Shown piece by piece: positions 40,612 to 50,053 of a stretch of DNA of 64,000 nt; the first letter of the stretch is position 1; the number at the start of each line of letters is the position of its first letter. Position numbers and translations under genes: made by a program. The DNA lies in the NCBI RefSeq assembly GCF_001422285.1, contig NZ_LMMO01000001.1, positions 74,292 to 138,291 on the forward strand. The letters run 5' to 3'. The stretch is from Frigoribacterium sp. Leaf263. GTDB taxonomy: Bacteria; Actinomycetota; Actinomycetes; Actinomycetales; Microbacteriaceae. The notes under the pieces were generated by a model that had not been told where the DNA came from, did no database searches, and saw nothing but the letters and a program-made list of their open reading frames with translations.

Positions 40612-41028
40612 ATGACGAACCTCGTCTACTTCTCCAGCGTCTCGGGCAACACCCGGCGATTCGTCGAGAAGCTGGGCGTGCCGGCCGAGCGGATCCCGCT
40701 GTTCCCGTCAGAGCAAGCGCTCCACGTCAGTGACCCCTACGTCCTCGTCCTCCCCACCTACGGTGGCGGCGAAGGGCGGGGCGCCGTCCCGAAGCAGGTC
40801 ATCCGGTTCCTCAACGACGAGGGCAACCGACGTCTCATCCGAGGCGTGATCGCTGCGGGCAACACCAACTTCGGAGAGGGCTACTGCCTGGCCGGCGACA
40901 TCGTCTCGGCCAAGTGCGAGGTTCCCCTTCTCTACCGTTTCGAGGTCTTCGGAACGCCGGACGACGTACAAGCAGTACACACAGGATTGGAAGAATTTTG
41001 GCTTCAGCAGTCGATGATCTCGAAGTGA
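40612..41028 (+). CDS. nrdI: Flavodoxin-like NrdI
   Basis: Supplies oxidant to assemble the dimanganese-tyrosyl cofactor of NrdF in class Ib enzymes. 138 residues. FMN contacts are seen in [33 protein letters not shown] and [25 protein letters not shown] is present 12 bases before the ATG. The 3' end overlaps the nrdE start by about 31 bases. Confidence 0.95.
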   Translation: MTNLVYFSSVSGNTRRFVEKLGVPAERIPLFPSEQALHVSDPYVLVLPTYGGGEGRGAVPKQVIRFLNDEGNRRLIRGVIAAGNTNFGEGYCLAGDIVSAKCEVPLLYRFEVFGTPDDVQAVHTGLEEFWLQQSMISK

Positions 41029-43172
41029 TCGCCGCACCCGGACAGGGTCTCGCCGGCACCACCGGGATGGACTACCACGCGCTCAACGCGATGCTCAACC
41101 TCTACGGGCCGTCGGGCGAGATCCAGTTCGACAAAGACCGTGAGGCTGCGAAGCAGTACTTCCTGCAGCACGTGAACCAGAACACCGTCTTCTTCCACAA
41201 CCTGCGCGAGCGTCTCGACTACCTGGTCGAGAACGAGTACTACGAGGCCGCGACCATCGAGCAGTACGACTTCTCGTTCGTCGAGAAGCTGAACGACCTC
41301 GCGTACTCGAAGAAGTTCCGCTTCCAGACGTTCCTCGGCGCGTTCAAGTACTACACGTCGTACACGCTCAAGACCTTCGACGGGAAGCGCTACCTCGAGC
41401 GCTTCGAGGACCGCGTCGTCATGACGGCCCTCGGTCTCGCGCAGGGCGACGAGAAGCTCGCCGTCGACCTGGTCGAGGAGATCATCGCCGGTCGCTTCCA
41501 GCCCGCGACGCCGACGTTCCTCAACACCGCGAAGGCTCAGCGCGGCGAGCTCGTCAGCTGCTTCCTGCTGCGCATCGAAGACAACATGGAGTCGATCTCG
41601 CGCGGCATCAACTCGTCGCTCCAGCTCTCGAAGCGCGGTGGCGGCGTCGCCCTGTCGCTGTCGAACATCCGTGAGGCCGGCGCCCCGATCAAGCAGATCG
41701 AGAACCAGTCGTCGGGCATCATCCCCGTCATGAAGCTGCTCGAAGACAGCTTCAGCTATGCGAACCAGCTCGGCGCCCGTCAGGGTGCCGGCGCCGTGTA
41801 CCTCAGCGCCCACCACCCCGACATCATGCGGTTCCTCGACACCAAGCGCGAGAACGCCGACGAGAAGATCCGCATCAAGACGCTGTCGCTCGGCGTCGTC
41901 GTGCCCGACATCACGTTCGAGCTCGCCAAGAACAACGAGGACATGTACCTCTTCTCGCCGTACGACGTCGAGAAGGTCTACGGGGTCCCCTTCGGCGACG
42001 TGGCCATCAGCGAGAAGTACCGCGAGATGGTCGCCGACTCGCGTATCAAGAAGACAAAGATCAAGGCGCGCGACTTCTTCCAGACGATCGCCGAGATCCA
42101 GTTCGAGTCGGGCTACCCCTACATCGTGTTCGAAGACACGGTGAACAAGGCGAACCCGATCAAGGGCCGCATCAACATGTCGAACCTCTGCTCGGAGATC
42201 CTCCAGGTCAACACCCCGACCACGTTCAACGAGGACCTCTCGTACAACGAGATCGGGAAAGACATCTCGTGCAACCTCGGCTCGATGAACATCGCGCTGT
42301 CGATGGACGCCCCCGACCTCGGCAAGACCGTCGAGACCGCCATCCGCGGCCTCAGCGCGGTCAGCGACATGAGCCACATCACGTCGGTCCGCTCCATCGA
42401 GGTCGGCAACGACCAGTCGCACGCCATCGGCCTCGGCCAGATGAACCTGCACGGCTACCTCGCGCGTGAGCACGTGCACTACGGCAGCGAAGAGGCCATC
42501 GACTTCACGAACATCTACTTCTACACGGTGCTGTTCCACGCCCTGCGCGCCTCGAACACCATCGCGATCGAGCGCGGGGTCACCTTCGGCGGTTTCGCCG
42601 ACAGCACCTACGCGTCGGGGGAGTTCTTCGACAAGTACACCGAGCAGGTGTGGGCCCCCTCGACCGCTCGCGGCGCCTCGCTGTTCGCCGACGCCCAGGT
42701 AGCCATCCCCACGCAAGACGACTGGCGCGAGCTCAAGGCCAGCGTCATGGCGCACGGTCTCTACAACCAGAACCTGCAGGCCGTGCCCCCGACCGGGTCG
42801 ATCTCGTACATCAACCACTCGACGTCCTCGATCCACCCGATCGCCTCGAAGATCGAGATCCGCAAAGAGGGCAAGCTCGGTCGCGTGTACTACCCGGCGC
42901 CGTTCATGACGAACGACAACCTCGAGTATTACACCGACGCTTACGAGATCGGGCCCGAGAAGATCATCGACACCTACGCCGCGGCCACGCAGCACGTCGA
43001 CCAGGGTCTCTCGCTCACGCTGTTCTTCAAGGACACCGCCACGACGCGCGACATCAACAAGGCGCAGATCTACGCATGGCGCAAGGGCATCAAGACGATC
43101 TACTACATCCGTCTCCGCCAGCTCGCGCTCGAGGGCACCGAGGTCGACGGCTGCGTCAGCTGCATGCTCTAG
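40998..43172 (+). CDS. nrdE: Class Ib ribonucleoside-diphosphate reductase, alpha subunit
   Basis: Catalytic subunit reducing NDPs to dNDPs; 724 residues from TTG 40998, which has GGAAGA at proper spacing inside nrdI. Active-site features: substrate cysteine in [21 protein letters not shown] with the radical cysteine, the [12 protein letters not shown] segment, the YYIRLRQ tyrosine pair of the radical path, and a C-terminal VDGCVSCML redox cysteine pair that NrdH reduces. The next ATG (41070) would remove 24 residues. Overlap with nrdI suggests coupled translation. Confidence 0.95.
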   Translation: MASAVDDLEVIAAPGQGLAGTTGMDYHALNAMLNLYGPSGEIQFDKDREAAKQYFLQHVNQNTVFFHNLRERLDYLVENEYYEAATIEQYDFSFVEKLNDLAYSKKFRFQTFLGAFKYYTSYTLKTFDGKRYLERFEDRVVMTALGLAQGDEKLAVDLVEEIIAGRFQPATPTFLNTAKAQRGELVSCFLLRIEDNMESISRGINSSLQLSKRGGGVALSLSNIREAGAPIKQIENQSSGIIPVMKLLEDSFSYANQLGARQGAGAVYLSAHHPDIMRFLDTKRENADEKIRIKTLSLGVVVPDITFELAKNNEDMYLFSPYDVEKVYGVPFGDVAISEKYREMVADSRIKKTKIKARDFFQTIAEIQFESGYPYIVFEDTVNKANPIKGRINMSNLCSEILQVNTPTTFNEDLSYNEIGKDISCNLGSMNIALSMDAPDLGKTVETAIRGLSAVSDMSHITSVRSIEVGNDQSHAIGLGQMNLHGYLAREHVHYGSEEAIDFTNIYFYTVLFHALRASNTIAIERGVTFGGFADSTYASGEFFDKYTEQVWAPSTARGASLFADAQVAIPTQDDWRELKASVMAHGLYNQNLQAVPPTGSISYINHSTSSIHPIASKIEIRKEGKLGRVYYPAPFMTNDNLEYYTDAYEIGPEKIIDTYAAATQHVDQGLSLTLFFKDTATTRDINKAQIYAWRKGIKTIYYIRLRQLALEGTEVDGCVSCML

Positions 43173-43257
43173 TGCCCCGATCGTGCGCCGCCTCGGCGAC
43201 GCACCCCTCGCGGCACCCGGCGCGGGCCGGTCTCGAACACCGGCCCGCGCCTCCTGA

Positions 43258-44289
<1,032 letters not shown>

Positions 44290-44308
44290 CCCCCGAAGCC
44301 ACCGTCGC

Positions 44309-44374
44309 CGAGAACCCCGAACGCGAGAGAGAACCCCCGTCGAACGGGATTCCTCTTCGCCTTCGGGGTTCTCG
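44309..44374 (+). terminator. Large hairpin after nrdF
   Basis: 44309-44321 pairs with 44362-44374 (13 perfect pairs), continued by about five more pairs after one mismatch. An inner CCCGT/ACGGG stem lies at 44336-44348. It closes the nrd operon. Confidence 0.7.
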
Positions 44375-44476
44375 TCATGTGCGGGGCGTCGAGACCGCGG
44401 ACCCGCGTCGTCCCCGCGTGCCGGCGACCGTCGTGCGGTGCCGGGGCGGGTTCGACGCCGCCGCTAGGGTCGGAGG

Positions 44477-45436
44477 ATGACCACGGGGGAACGGACACCG
44501 GCAGACGCACGCGTCATCCTGCTCGCCATCGGGCTGGGGGTGGCGGCAGTGCTCGTCGGACTGGCGCCGTGGCTGCTGACCGGCGCCCGCCTCCCGCTGC
44601 AGAACCTCTGGGCCGCACCCGTCGTCGAGGCGGACGGGGTGACGGCCGCTCCCGAGTCGATGCCCGTCTCGCTCCTCCCCTTCAGCCAATACGCGCTCAC
44701 CCTGCAGGCGTCTCTGCTCATCACAGGGTCGGCCGTCGCGGGCCTGGTCGCCCGGGCAGCCGGCGCGCGGCGGAGCCGAGGCGCCGTCATCGCGGTCCTC
44801 GCCGGGACGGTCGGCGCGCAGTCGGTCGCGCTCGTCCAGAGCTCCGTTACCGTGACCGGTGGGCTCGCCGACCGCGTCGAGTCGGTCGTCTACCTCGGCG
44901 CCGTGGTCGGGGCCGCGGTGGCCGGCATCGCCTTCGGGGTCGTCGTGCTGCTGCTCATCGCCCGGGCGCGCCGAGGGGCGGCCGTCGTCGGTCTCGCCGT
45001 GGGGGCGATCGCCCTGGCTCAGTGGGGCTACGCGCTGGTCTACCCGCCGTTCTCGCTCGTGACCGAGAACGTCGCCGTCGCCGACTCCGTGCTGCGGTGG
45101 CTGCCCGCCGTGCTCGTCGCCGCCGCCATCGTCTGGACCGGGGTCTCCACCATCGGGCGCGCGATCGGTGCGACCGTCGCGTTGCTCGGCCTGTGGATCG
45201 GGCCCGCCGCGATCACCGCCATCTCCAGCGTCGCGGGGAGCCGCGTCTATGCGAGCTACCCGTTCGAGATGGTCGAGATCGCGGGGAGCATCTTCACGTC
45301 GGCCCTCGCGTCGCCGGCGACCTGGCGGGCGGTGGTCGTCGCCGCCGTGCTCGCGGGCATCGGGCTCGCCGTGCGTCGCCCGGTGCTGGAGCGGCGTCGT
45401 CGCCACGGTGAGCGGGTCGCGCCCTCGACGTCGTGA
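44477..45436 (+). CDS. Actinobacterial membrane protein of unknown function
   Basis: 319 residues with about eight predicted membrane helices, beginning VILLAIGLGVAAVLVGLAPWLL. No catalytic or transport motif is recognisable. The C-terminus is arginine-rich and cytoplasmic (LERRRRHGERV). TAGGGT (44465-44470) lies six bases before the ATG; the intervening CGGAGG could alternatively be a ribosome site. It stands alone between nrdF and the convergent kynureninase gene. Confidence 0.7.
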   Translation: MTTGERTPADARVILLAIGLGVAAVLVGLAPWLLTGARLPLQNLWAAPVVEADGVTAAPESMPVSLLPFSQYALTLQASLLITGSAVAGLVARAAGARRSRGAVIAVLAGTVGAQSVALVQSSVTVTGGLADRVESVVYLGAVVGAAVAGIAFGVVVLLLIARARRGAAVVGLAVGAIALAQWGYALVYPPFSLVTENVAVADSVLRWLPAVLVAAAIVWTGVSTIGRAIGATVALLGLWIGPAAITAISSVAGSRVYASYPFEMVEIAGSIFTSALASPATWRAVVVAAVLAGIGLAVRRPVLERRRRHGERVAPSTS

Positions 45437-45441
45437 GCATC

Positions 45442-45474
45442 GGTCCCGTCGACGCAGCGCGCGACGACGGGTCC
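45442..45474. terminator. Hairpin between convergent genes
   Basis: CCCGTCG (45445-45451) pairs with CGACGGG (45465-45471); two further G-C pairs outside one mismatch extend it. It lies between the membrane protein stop and the kynureninase stop. Confidence 0.45.
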
Positions 45475-45522
45475 GTCTTCGCGCCCGGGTCTCGGCGGCG
45501 AGAGGGAGGGCGGCCTCCGGCC

Positions 45523-46794
45523 TCAGCCGACCGCGAGAAGCGCCGCACGGATCGCGGCGATGCCGACCCGCACCTCGGCGAACGTGGTCGAGAGCGGCGA
45601 CAGACCGATGCGCAGCCCGTCGGGGTTGCGGAAGTCCGGCACGACGCCCTCCTCCCACAGAGCGGCCACGACCTGCTCGAACGCAGGGTGACGCACGGTG
45701 ACGTGGCTGCCTCGCGCTGCGGGCTCCCGTGGCGTCGCCACCTCGATGCCGAGCGGCACGAGCCAGGCGTCGACCAGCGCGAACGCGTAGTCGGTGAGGG
45801 CGAGCGACTTCGCGCGGATCGCATCGATCCCGGCCTCGTCGACGACGTCGAGCATGTCGCCCAGCGGCAGCATGCCGACGATCGGAGGGGTGCCGCTGAT
45901 GAAGCGCCGGATCCCGTCGGCCGGCGTGTACCCGTCGGCCATCGCGAAGACGTCGGCCGCACCCATCCACCCCTGGATCGGCTGATCGAGCGACGGCAGC
46001 AGATCGCGCCGCGCGTAGACGAACGCGGGCGCCCCCGGCCCGCCGTTCAGGTACTTGTACGTGCAGCCGACGGCCACGTCGACGCCCCACTCGTCGAGCC
46101 GCATCGGCACGACGCCGACCGAGTGGCAGAGATCGAACAGCACCAGGGCGCCGGCGTCGTGCACGAGCCGCGTGATCGCGGGCATGTCGGCCAGATGCCC
46201 CGACCGGTACGACACGTGGTTCACGAGCACGACGGCCGTGTCGGGGCCGACCACGTCGGCGAGCAGATCGACGGTCACCCCGAGGGCCGGGTCGACGTGC
46301 ACCCACCGGACCGTGGCGCCCCGTTCGCGGGCGATGCCCTCGACCACGAAGCGGTCGGTCGGGAACTGGTCGTCGTCGATGACGATCTCGTGCCGGTCGG
46401 GCCGTGCCGCGAGCAGGGCGCGGATCGCCTTGTAGAGCAGGACCGTCGTCGAGTCGCCCACCACGGTCTGGCCGGCGGCGGCTCCGAGCGCCGCAGCGCC
46501 GATCCGGTCGCCGAGAGCCACCGGGCGATCCATCCACTGCTCGTCCCACGAGCGGATCAGGCGGCTGCCCCAGTCGTGCGTCACGAAGGCGGTGAGCCGC
46601 TCGGGCGTCACCCGCAGCGGCCGCCCGAGCGAGTTGCCGTCGAGGTACGACACGACGTCGCCGGCCGGCATGAACCGGTCGACGAACGACGCGAGCGGGT
46701 CGGCGGCGTCGAGCGGCTCGGACGGCAGCTCGGCCGGCGGCTCGGACGGCGGGGGAGTGATCGAGTCGGCGGAGGCCGAGGAGGTGCGGGTCAC
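45523..46794 (-). CDS. kynU: Kynureninase
   Basis: PLP enzyme that cleaves kynurenine to anthranilate and alanine in tryptophan catabolism; 423 residues. Signature motifs: YLDGNSLGRPL near the N-terminus, FDLCHSVGVVP (PLP-contact Asp) and GCTYKYLNGGPGAP with the Schiff-base lysine near residue 246; GTPPIVGMLPL follows. It starts at GTG 46794, four-base overlap with the upstream amidohydrolase stop. The first 35 residues (Thr/Ser/Pro/Glu-rich) include a near copy of the dispersed motif translated TRTSS. No tryptophan dioxygenase or canonical formamidase is nearby. Confidence 0.93.
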   Translation of the reverse strand: MTRTSSASADSITPPPSEPPAELPSEPLDAADPLASFVDRFMPAGDVVSYLDGNSLGRPLRVTPERLTAFVTHDWGSRLIRSWDEQWMDRPVALGDRIGAAALGAAAGQTVVGDSTTVLLYKAIRALLAARPDRHEIVIDDDQFPTDRFVVEGIARERGATVRWVHVDPALGVTVDLLADVVGPDTAVVLVNHVSYRSGHLADMPAITRLVHDAGALVLFDLCHSVGVVPMRLDEWGVDVAVGCTYKYLNGGPGAPAFVYARRDLLPSLDQPIQGWMGAADVFAMADGYTPADGIRRFISGTPPIVGMLPLGDMLDVVDEAGIDAIRAKSLALTDYAFALVDAWLVPLGIEVATPREPAARGSHVTVRHPAFEQVVAALWEEGVVPDFRNPDGLRIGLSPLSTTFAEVRVGIAAIRAALLAVG

Positions 46795-47849
46795 GTGGTC
46801 TTCTCCAGCAGGGTGTCGGGGGTGATGACGGTGGCGGTGGCCAGCCAGTCGGAGGCGACCGCGGAGGGGTCGGAGGTCGGGGGCGGCGTCGCGATCCACG
46901 TGGCGCGACTCGGAGCGCGGCCGGTCTCGCCCGTGCCGCCGAGTTCGGCGCCGGCCGTGAGGGCGTGCAGCAGCTGCTCGAGATCGAGGCCCGCCCGCTG
47001 CAGGGCCCGCAGCTCGCGCGCGTTCACGCCGACGGGGAGGTCGCCGTTGCCGAGGTCGGTGCCGTAGAGCACGTGCCCGCCCGCGGCCCGGAACCTCGCG
47101 AGGTTGGCGACGGCGACGTCGTGCACCGCGCCTCCTCGGCCGTGACCGTGGATGTCGAGGGTGCTGATCCAGCTGGTGCGTGCCGCCAGACGCTCGACGA
47201 GGTCGTCGTCGAGTCGTTCGCTGAAGGGCGTGTGCGCGAGGCGGGCGACGCCGGCGTCGAGGGCGCGGCGCGCCTGCCCGGCGCCCTGCACGTGGGCGAC
47301 CGGCACGAGCAGCCGATCGGTCGCCGCGTCGACGATCGTCCGCAGCGTGACGTCGTCGAACACCGGACCGGCATCGGAGTTGAGGCTGATCTTGACGAAC
47401 GACGCGCCCAGGTCGTGCATCCGCTCGACCTCCCGCCGAGCGCCCGCCGGGTTCGAGACGACGACGGCCGCCGTGTCGGGTGCCCACTCGGACCGGCTGG
47501 GATAACCGCCCGGCGGGCACAGCAGGCCGCCCGCCACGCGCACCTCGGGCCACCGCTGGTCCAGGCGCCCGTGCTCGGGCCAGAGCGAGGCCTCGTCGGG
47601 ATCCCAGCCGAGATCGTCGACGCGCGCGATGCCGCCGGAGGCGAGAGCGGTCGGGTCGATCAGCCCGAGATGCACGTGCGAGTCGGCGAACGGCGCGAGC
47701 AGCGTGCCGGGCAGATGCGGCAGCCCCGCGTGCACCGCCTGGGGAGGGCCGAGCAGGTCGATGCCGTCGGTCACACGCACGAGCGAGCGACCCGACCACC
47801 CGCCCGACCAGGCGTGATCGACCGTGACGAACCGCGCCTCCCGAGTCAT
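46791..47849 (-). CDS. Amidohydrolase coupled to kynureninase
   Basis: 352 residues. A metal-dependent hydrolase pattern: DSHVHLGLIDP (HxH), FVKISL (possible bridging lysine), VAHVQG, LAHTPFSE and YGTDLGNGDLP (last metal aspartate). Its place immediately before kynU, with a shared GTGA, suggests a step next to kynureninase, for example hydrolysis of N-formylkynurenine or another kynurenine-related amide. That is inference; the sequence does not match the known KynB or arylformamidase families. ATG at 47849. Confidence 0.78.
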   Translation of the reverse strand: MTREARFVTVDHAWSGGWSGRSLVRVTDGIDLLGPPQAVHAGLPHLPGTLLAPFADSHVHLGLIDPTALASGGIARVDDLGWDPDEASLWPEHGRLDQRWPEVRVAGGLLCPPGGYPSRSEWAPDTAAVVVSNPAGARREVERMHDLGASFVKISLNSDAGPVFDDVTLRTIVDAATDRLLVPVAHVQGAGQARRALDAGVARLAHTPFSERLDDDLVERLAARTSWISTLDIHGHGRGGAVHDVAVANLARFRAAGGHVLYGTDLGNGDLPVGVNARELRALQRAGLDLEQLLHALTAGAELGGTGETGRAPSRATWIATPPPTSDPSAVASDWLATATVITPDTLLEKTT

Positions 47850-47884
47850 GCGTCGACCCTATGCCGCCCGGGTGCGCGAACGGC

Positions 47885-47920
47885 GATCCGCCCGCCCCCA
47901 TTCACAGGAGCGGGCGGATC
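47885..47920 (-). terminator. Hairpin downstream of the methyltransferase gene
   Basis: An 11-bp perfect stem (47885-47895 with 47910-47920) and a 14-base loop, about 50 bases past the methyltransferase stop and ahead of the amidohydrolase gene. Confidence 0.55.
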
Positions 47921-47937
47921 AGGCGGGCAGGGGAGGA

Positions 47938-47961
47938 GGCGCGGGTCGCGTGACCCGCGCC
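47938..47961 (-). terminator. Hairpin containing a dispersed-motif copy
   Basis: GGCGCGGGTC (47938-47947) pairs perfectly with GACCCGCGCC (47952-47961) around GCGT, ten bases after the methyltransferase stop. One arm is part of an exact copy of the 13-mer (47935-47947). Confidence 0.6.
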
Positions 47962-47970
47962 GGTCGCGAC

Positions 47971-48750
47971 TCAGCCGGGCAGCACGGCGCGGCTGCACCG
48001 CGCGACGTACGGCACGCGGACGACGTCGAGGCCGCGGGTGTCGGGGTGCGTGTCGAGCAGGTGCTCGACCCGGGCCAGGAGCTCGGTGCGTTCGGCCGGC
48101 GACAGCGTGATGACGTAGCTGCGCGAGGCGATCATGTCGAGGAACTCCTCGCGCGTCATCTCGTGCACCCACTCGACGTCGTGCCGCTCGATCGGGCCGA
48201 ACGGCGCCCCGACGGGAGGGGCGTCCGACTGCAGGTCGCGTTCGCGCGGCTGACGCATGACCCGGCTGAGCTCGGCCACCCAGGGCACGCTCTCGTCGCG
48301 GATGTTCCAGATCAGCGCGAGGGTGCCGCCCGGGCGGAGCACGCGCGCGACCTCGGGGACGGCCCGCACGGGGTCGACCCAGTGCCAGGCCTGCGCGACG
48401 AAGACGGCGTCGACCGACGCGTCGTCGAGCGGGATCGACTCGGCCGAGCCCGCGACCGACGTCGCCGCCGGCACGACCCGCTCGAGCTGTTCGCGCATCC
48501 CCTCCGAGGGCTCGACGGCCGTCACCGAGGGCACCGTGTCGAGCAGCACCCGGGTCAGCTTGCCCGTGCCCGCACCGAGGTCGACGACGTGACAGGCGCC
48601 GCTCGGGAGGAGCCACTCGACGGCGGCCGTCGGATACGACGGTCGGCCGCGCTCGTACACGTCGGCCGCGAGGCCGAACGACGAGGCGAGATCGGAGTCG
48701 GGGTGAGCCGGGTCGAACCCGTGCTGAAGTGGTTGATGCGTCACCGGCAT
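47971..48750 (-). CDS. Class I SAM-dependent methyltransferase
   Basis: 259 residues. SAM motif VVDLGAGTGKLTRVLLD near residue 53, VTAVEPSEGM (motif II) and AQAWHWVDP, a pattern common in UbiE/Coq5-like small-molecule methyltransferases (Methyltransf_11). Substrate unknown. ATG at 48750, 56 bases from the divergent FMN-reductase start. It ends before two hairpins and the amidohydrolase-kynU pair. Confidence 0.85.
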   Translation of the reverse strand: MPVTHQPLQHGFDPAHPDSDLASSFGLAADVYERGRPSYPTAAVEWLLPSGACHVVDLGAGTGKLTRVLLDTVPSVTAVEPSEGMREQLERVVPAATSVAGSAESIPLDDASVDAVFVAQAWHWVDPVRAVPEVARVLRPGGTLALIWNIRDESVPWVAELSRVMRQPRERDLQSDAPPVGAPFGPIERHDVEWVHEMTREEFLDMIASRSYVITLSPAERTELLARVEHLLDTHPDTRGLDVVRVPYVARCSRAVLPG

Positions 48751-48806
48751 ACTGTCGCACGACTCATTGCGTCACAGTGCGACTGTTACGTCGCGTGGAG
48801 GGGAGC

Positions 48807-49478
48807 ATGTATCGAATGACCCCACCACTGACCTCTCCACAACCGCTCCGCGTGGTCGCCGTGTCGGGAACCCTGAGCACGCCGTCCAAGACCGACGCCC
48901 TCGTCGACGCCATCCTGGACGAGCTGGCCGAGGTGCTGCCGATCGAGCGGCACGTCATCCGCGTGAGCGAGCTGGGCCCGCTCTTCGCCGGGGCGCTCAC
49001 CCGCGACCAGCTCGACGAACGGGTCGAGCGCGAGCTGCGAGCCATCGAGTCCGCCGACCTGCTGATCGCCGCCTCGCCCGTCTACCGCGCCTCCTTCACC
49101 GGGCTGTTCAAGCACCTGTTCGACTTCGTCGAGCAGTACGCCCTCGTCGACACGCCCGTGCTGCTGGCCGCGACCGGCGGCAGCGAGCGGCACGCGCTGA
49201 TCCTCGAGCACTCGATGCGACCGCTCTTCGGGTTCTTCCAGGCGCTGACCCTGCCGCTCGGGGTCTACGCGCACGCCAGCGACTTCACGGATCGGCGGGT
49301 GACGGCGCCTCTGCTGCAGGAGCGCATCCGCAACGCCATCGCCCGCGGTCTGCCGCTCATCCGCTCGAGCATCGCCGAGAAGGAGCGCATCGAGCGCGAG
49401 CTGCTCGGCGAACGGGTCGACGAGGTCGCGCCCGAGCTCGAGGGGGCCGCGGCGGGGCCGACCCGGCTGTTCAGCTGA
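48807..49478 (+). CDS. NADPH-dependent FMN reductase, SsuE/MsuE type
   Basis: Flavodoxin-fold reductase of 223 residues. VVAVSGTLSTPSKTDALVDAIL forms the FMN phosphate loop, and ASPVYRASFTGLFKHLFDF and ATGGSERHALILEHSMRPLF follow as in SsuE/MsuE. These enzymes give reduced FMN to two-component monooxygenases; no such monooxygenase is next to it. ATG 48807 has GGAGGGGAG ahead; ATG 48816 is an alternative. Confidence 0.88.
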   Translation: MYRMTPPLTSPQPLRVVAVSGTLSTPSKTDALVDAILDELAEVLPIERHVIRVSELGPLFAGALTRDQLDERVERELRAIESADLLIAASPVYRASFTGLFKHLFDFVEQYALVDTPVLLAATGGSERHALILEHSMRPLFGFFQALTLPLGVYAHASDFTDRRVTAPLLQERIRNAIARGLPLIRSSIAEKERIERELLGERVDEVAPELEGAAAGPTRLFS

Positions 49479-49542
49479 GGACTGCGCCGGTGGTGGACCG
49501 CGCGCGGGAGGAACCGTCTGTGCCGGACGGTATCGTCTTGTC

Positions 49543-49947
49543 ATGACCGATCCGACGACTCCCCGCGACGAGGCGGTCGCCCGCGCCGAGCTCCGCGACG
49601 ACGAGGCCCGGCGGCTGCTCGGCATGCTGTCCGCGGGCACGCTGCCCGCCCGTGCGCAGCAGTGGATGACCGACGGGCTCGAGCATCCCTCGCTCACCGT
49701 GTTGGCGGGTGCGCTGACCAGCACCGACGAGCGACGGGCTGCGCTGCTCGCCGAGGCGGCCGAGTCGTTCGGACTCGGTTTCGCGTCGGTCAAGGCGGCG
49801 CGGGCGTATCACGGCGAGCGGATCGTCGCGTCGATGACGGCCGCCTCCGCATCGTCGGACGCCCTCGGCTACTCCAACAGCTTCACGGACACCATCGAGG
49901 AGTCGGTGCGGGACAGCATCTCGCGCCTGTTCCGGCCCCGCGGCTGA
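49543..49947 (+). CDS. Hypothetical protein, 134 residues
   Basis: Soluble, mostly helical, acidic and alanine-rich (DEAVARAELRDDEARRLLGMLSAGTLPARAQQWM). No family recognised. TATCGT (49531-49536) lies six bases before the ATG, consistent with a leaderless transcript, and third-codon-position GC bias supports coding. It ends 37 bases before a strong hairpin. Confidence 0.7.
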   Translation: MTDPTTPRDEAVARAELRDDEARRLLGMLSAGTLPARAQQWMTDGLEHPSLTVLAGALTSTDERRAALLAEAAESFGLGFASVKAARAYHGERIVASMTAASASSDALGYSNSFTDTIEESVRDSISRLFRPRG

Positions 49948-49983
49948 GCGGCCCAGCCACCGCGTCCGCCGAGACGCCGCGAA

Positions 49984-50023
49984 GTCGCCGAGACCCCCGT
50001 GCGCGCACAGGGGTCTCGGCGAC
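49984..50023. terminator. Bidirectional hairpin before the GH51 gene
   Basis: A 14-bp perfect stem (49984-49997 with 50010-50023); the loop itself contains GTGC-GC-GCAC, which can extend the helix past one mismatch. It lies between convergent genes. Confidence 0.75.
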
Positions 50024-50053
50024 CGACCGGGGTCTCGCGGCGCGCGGCGCGCG

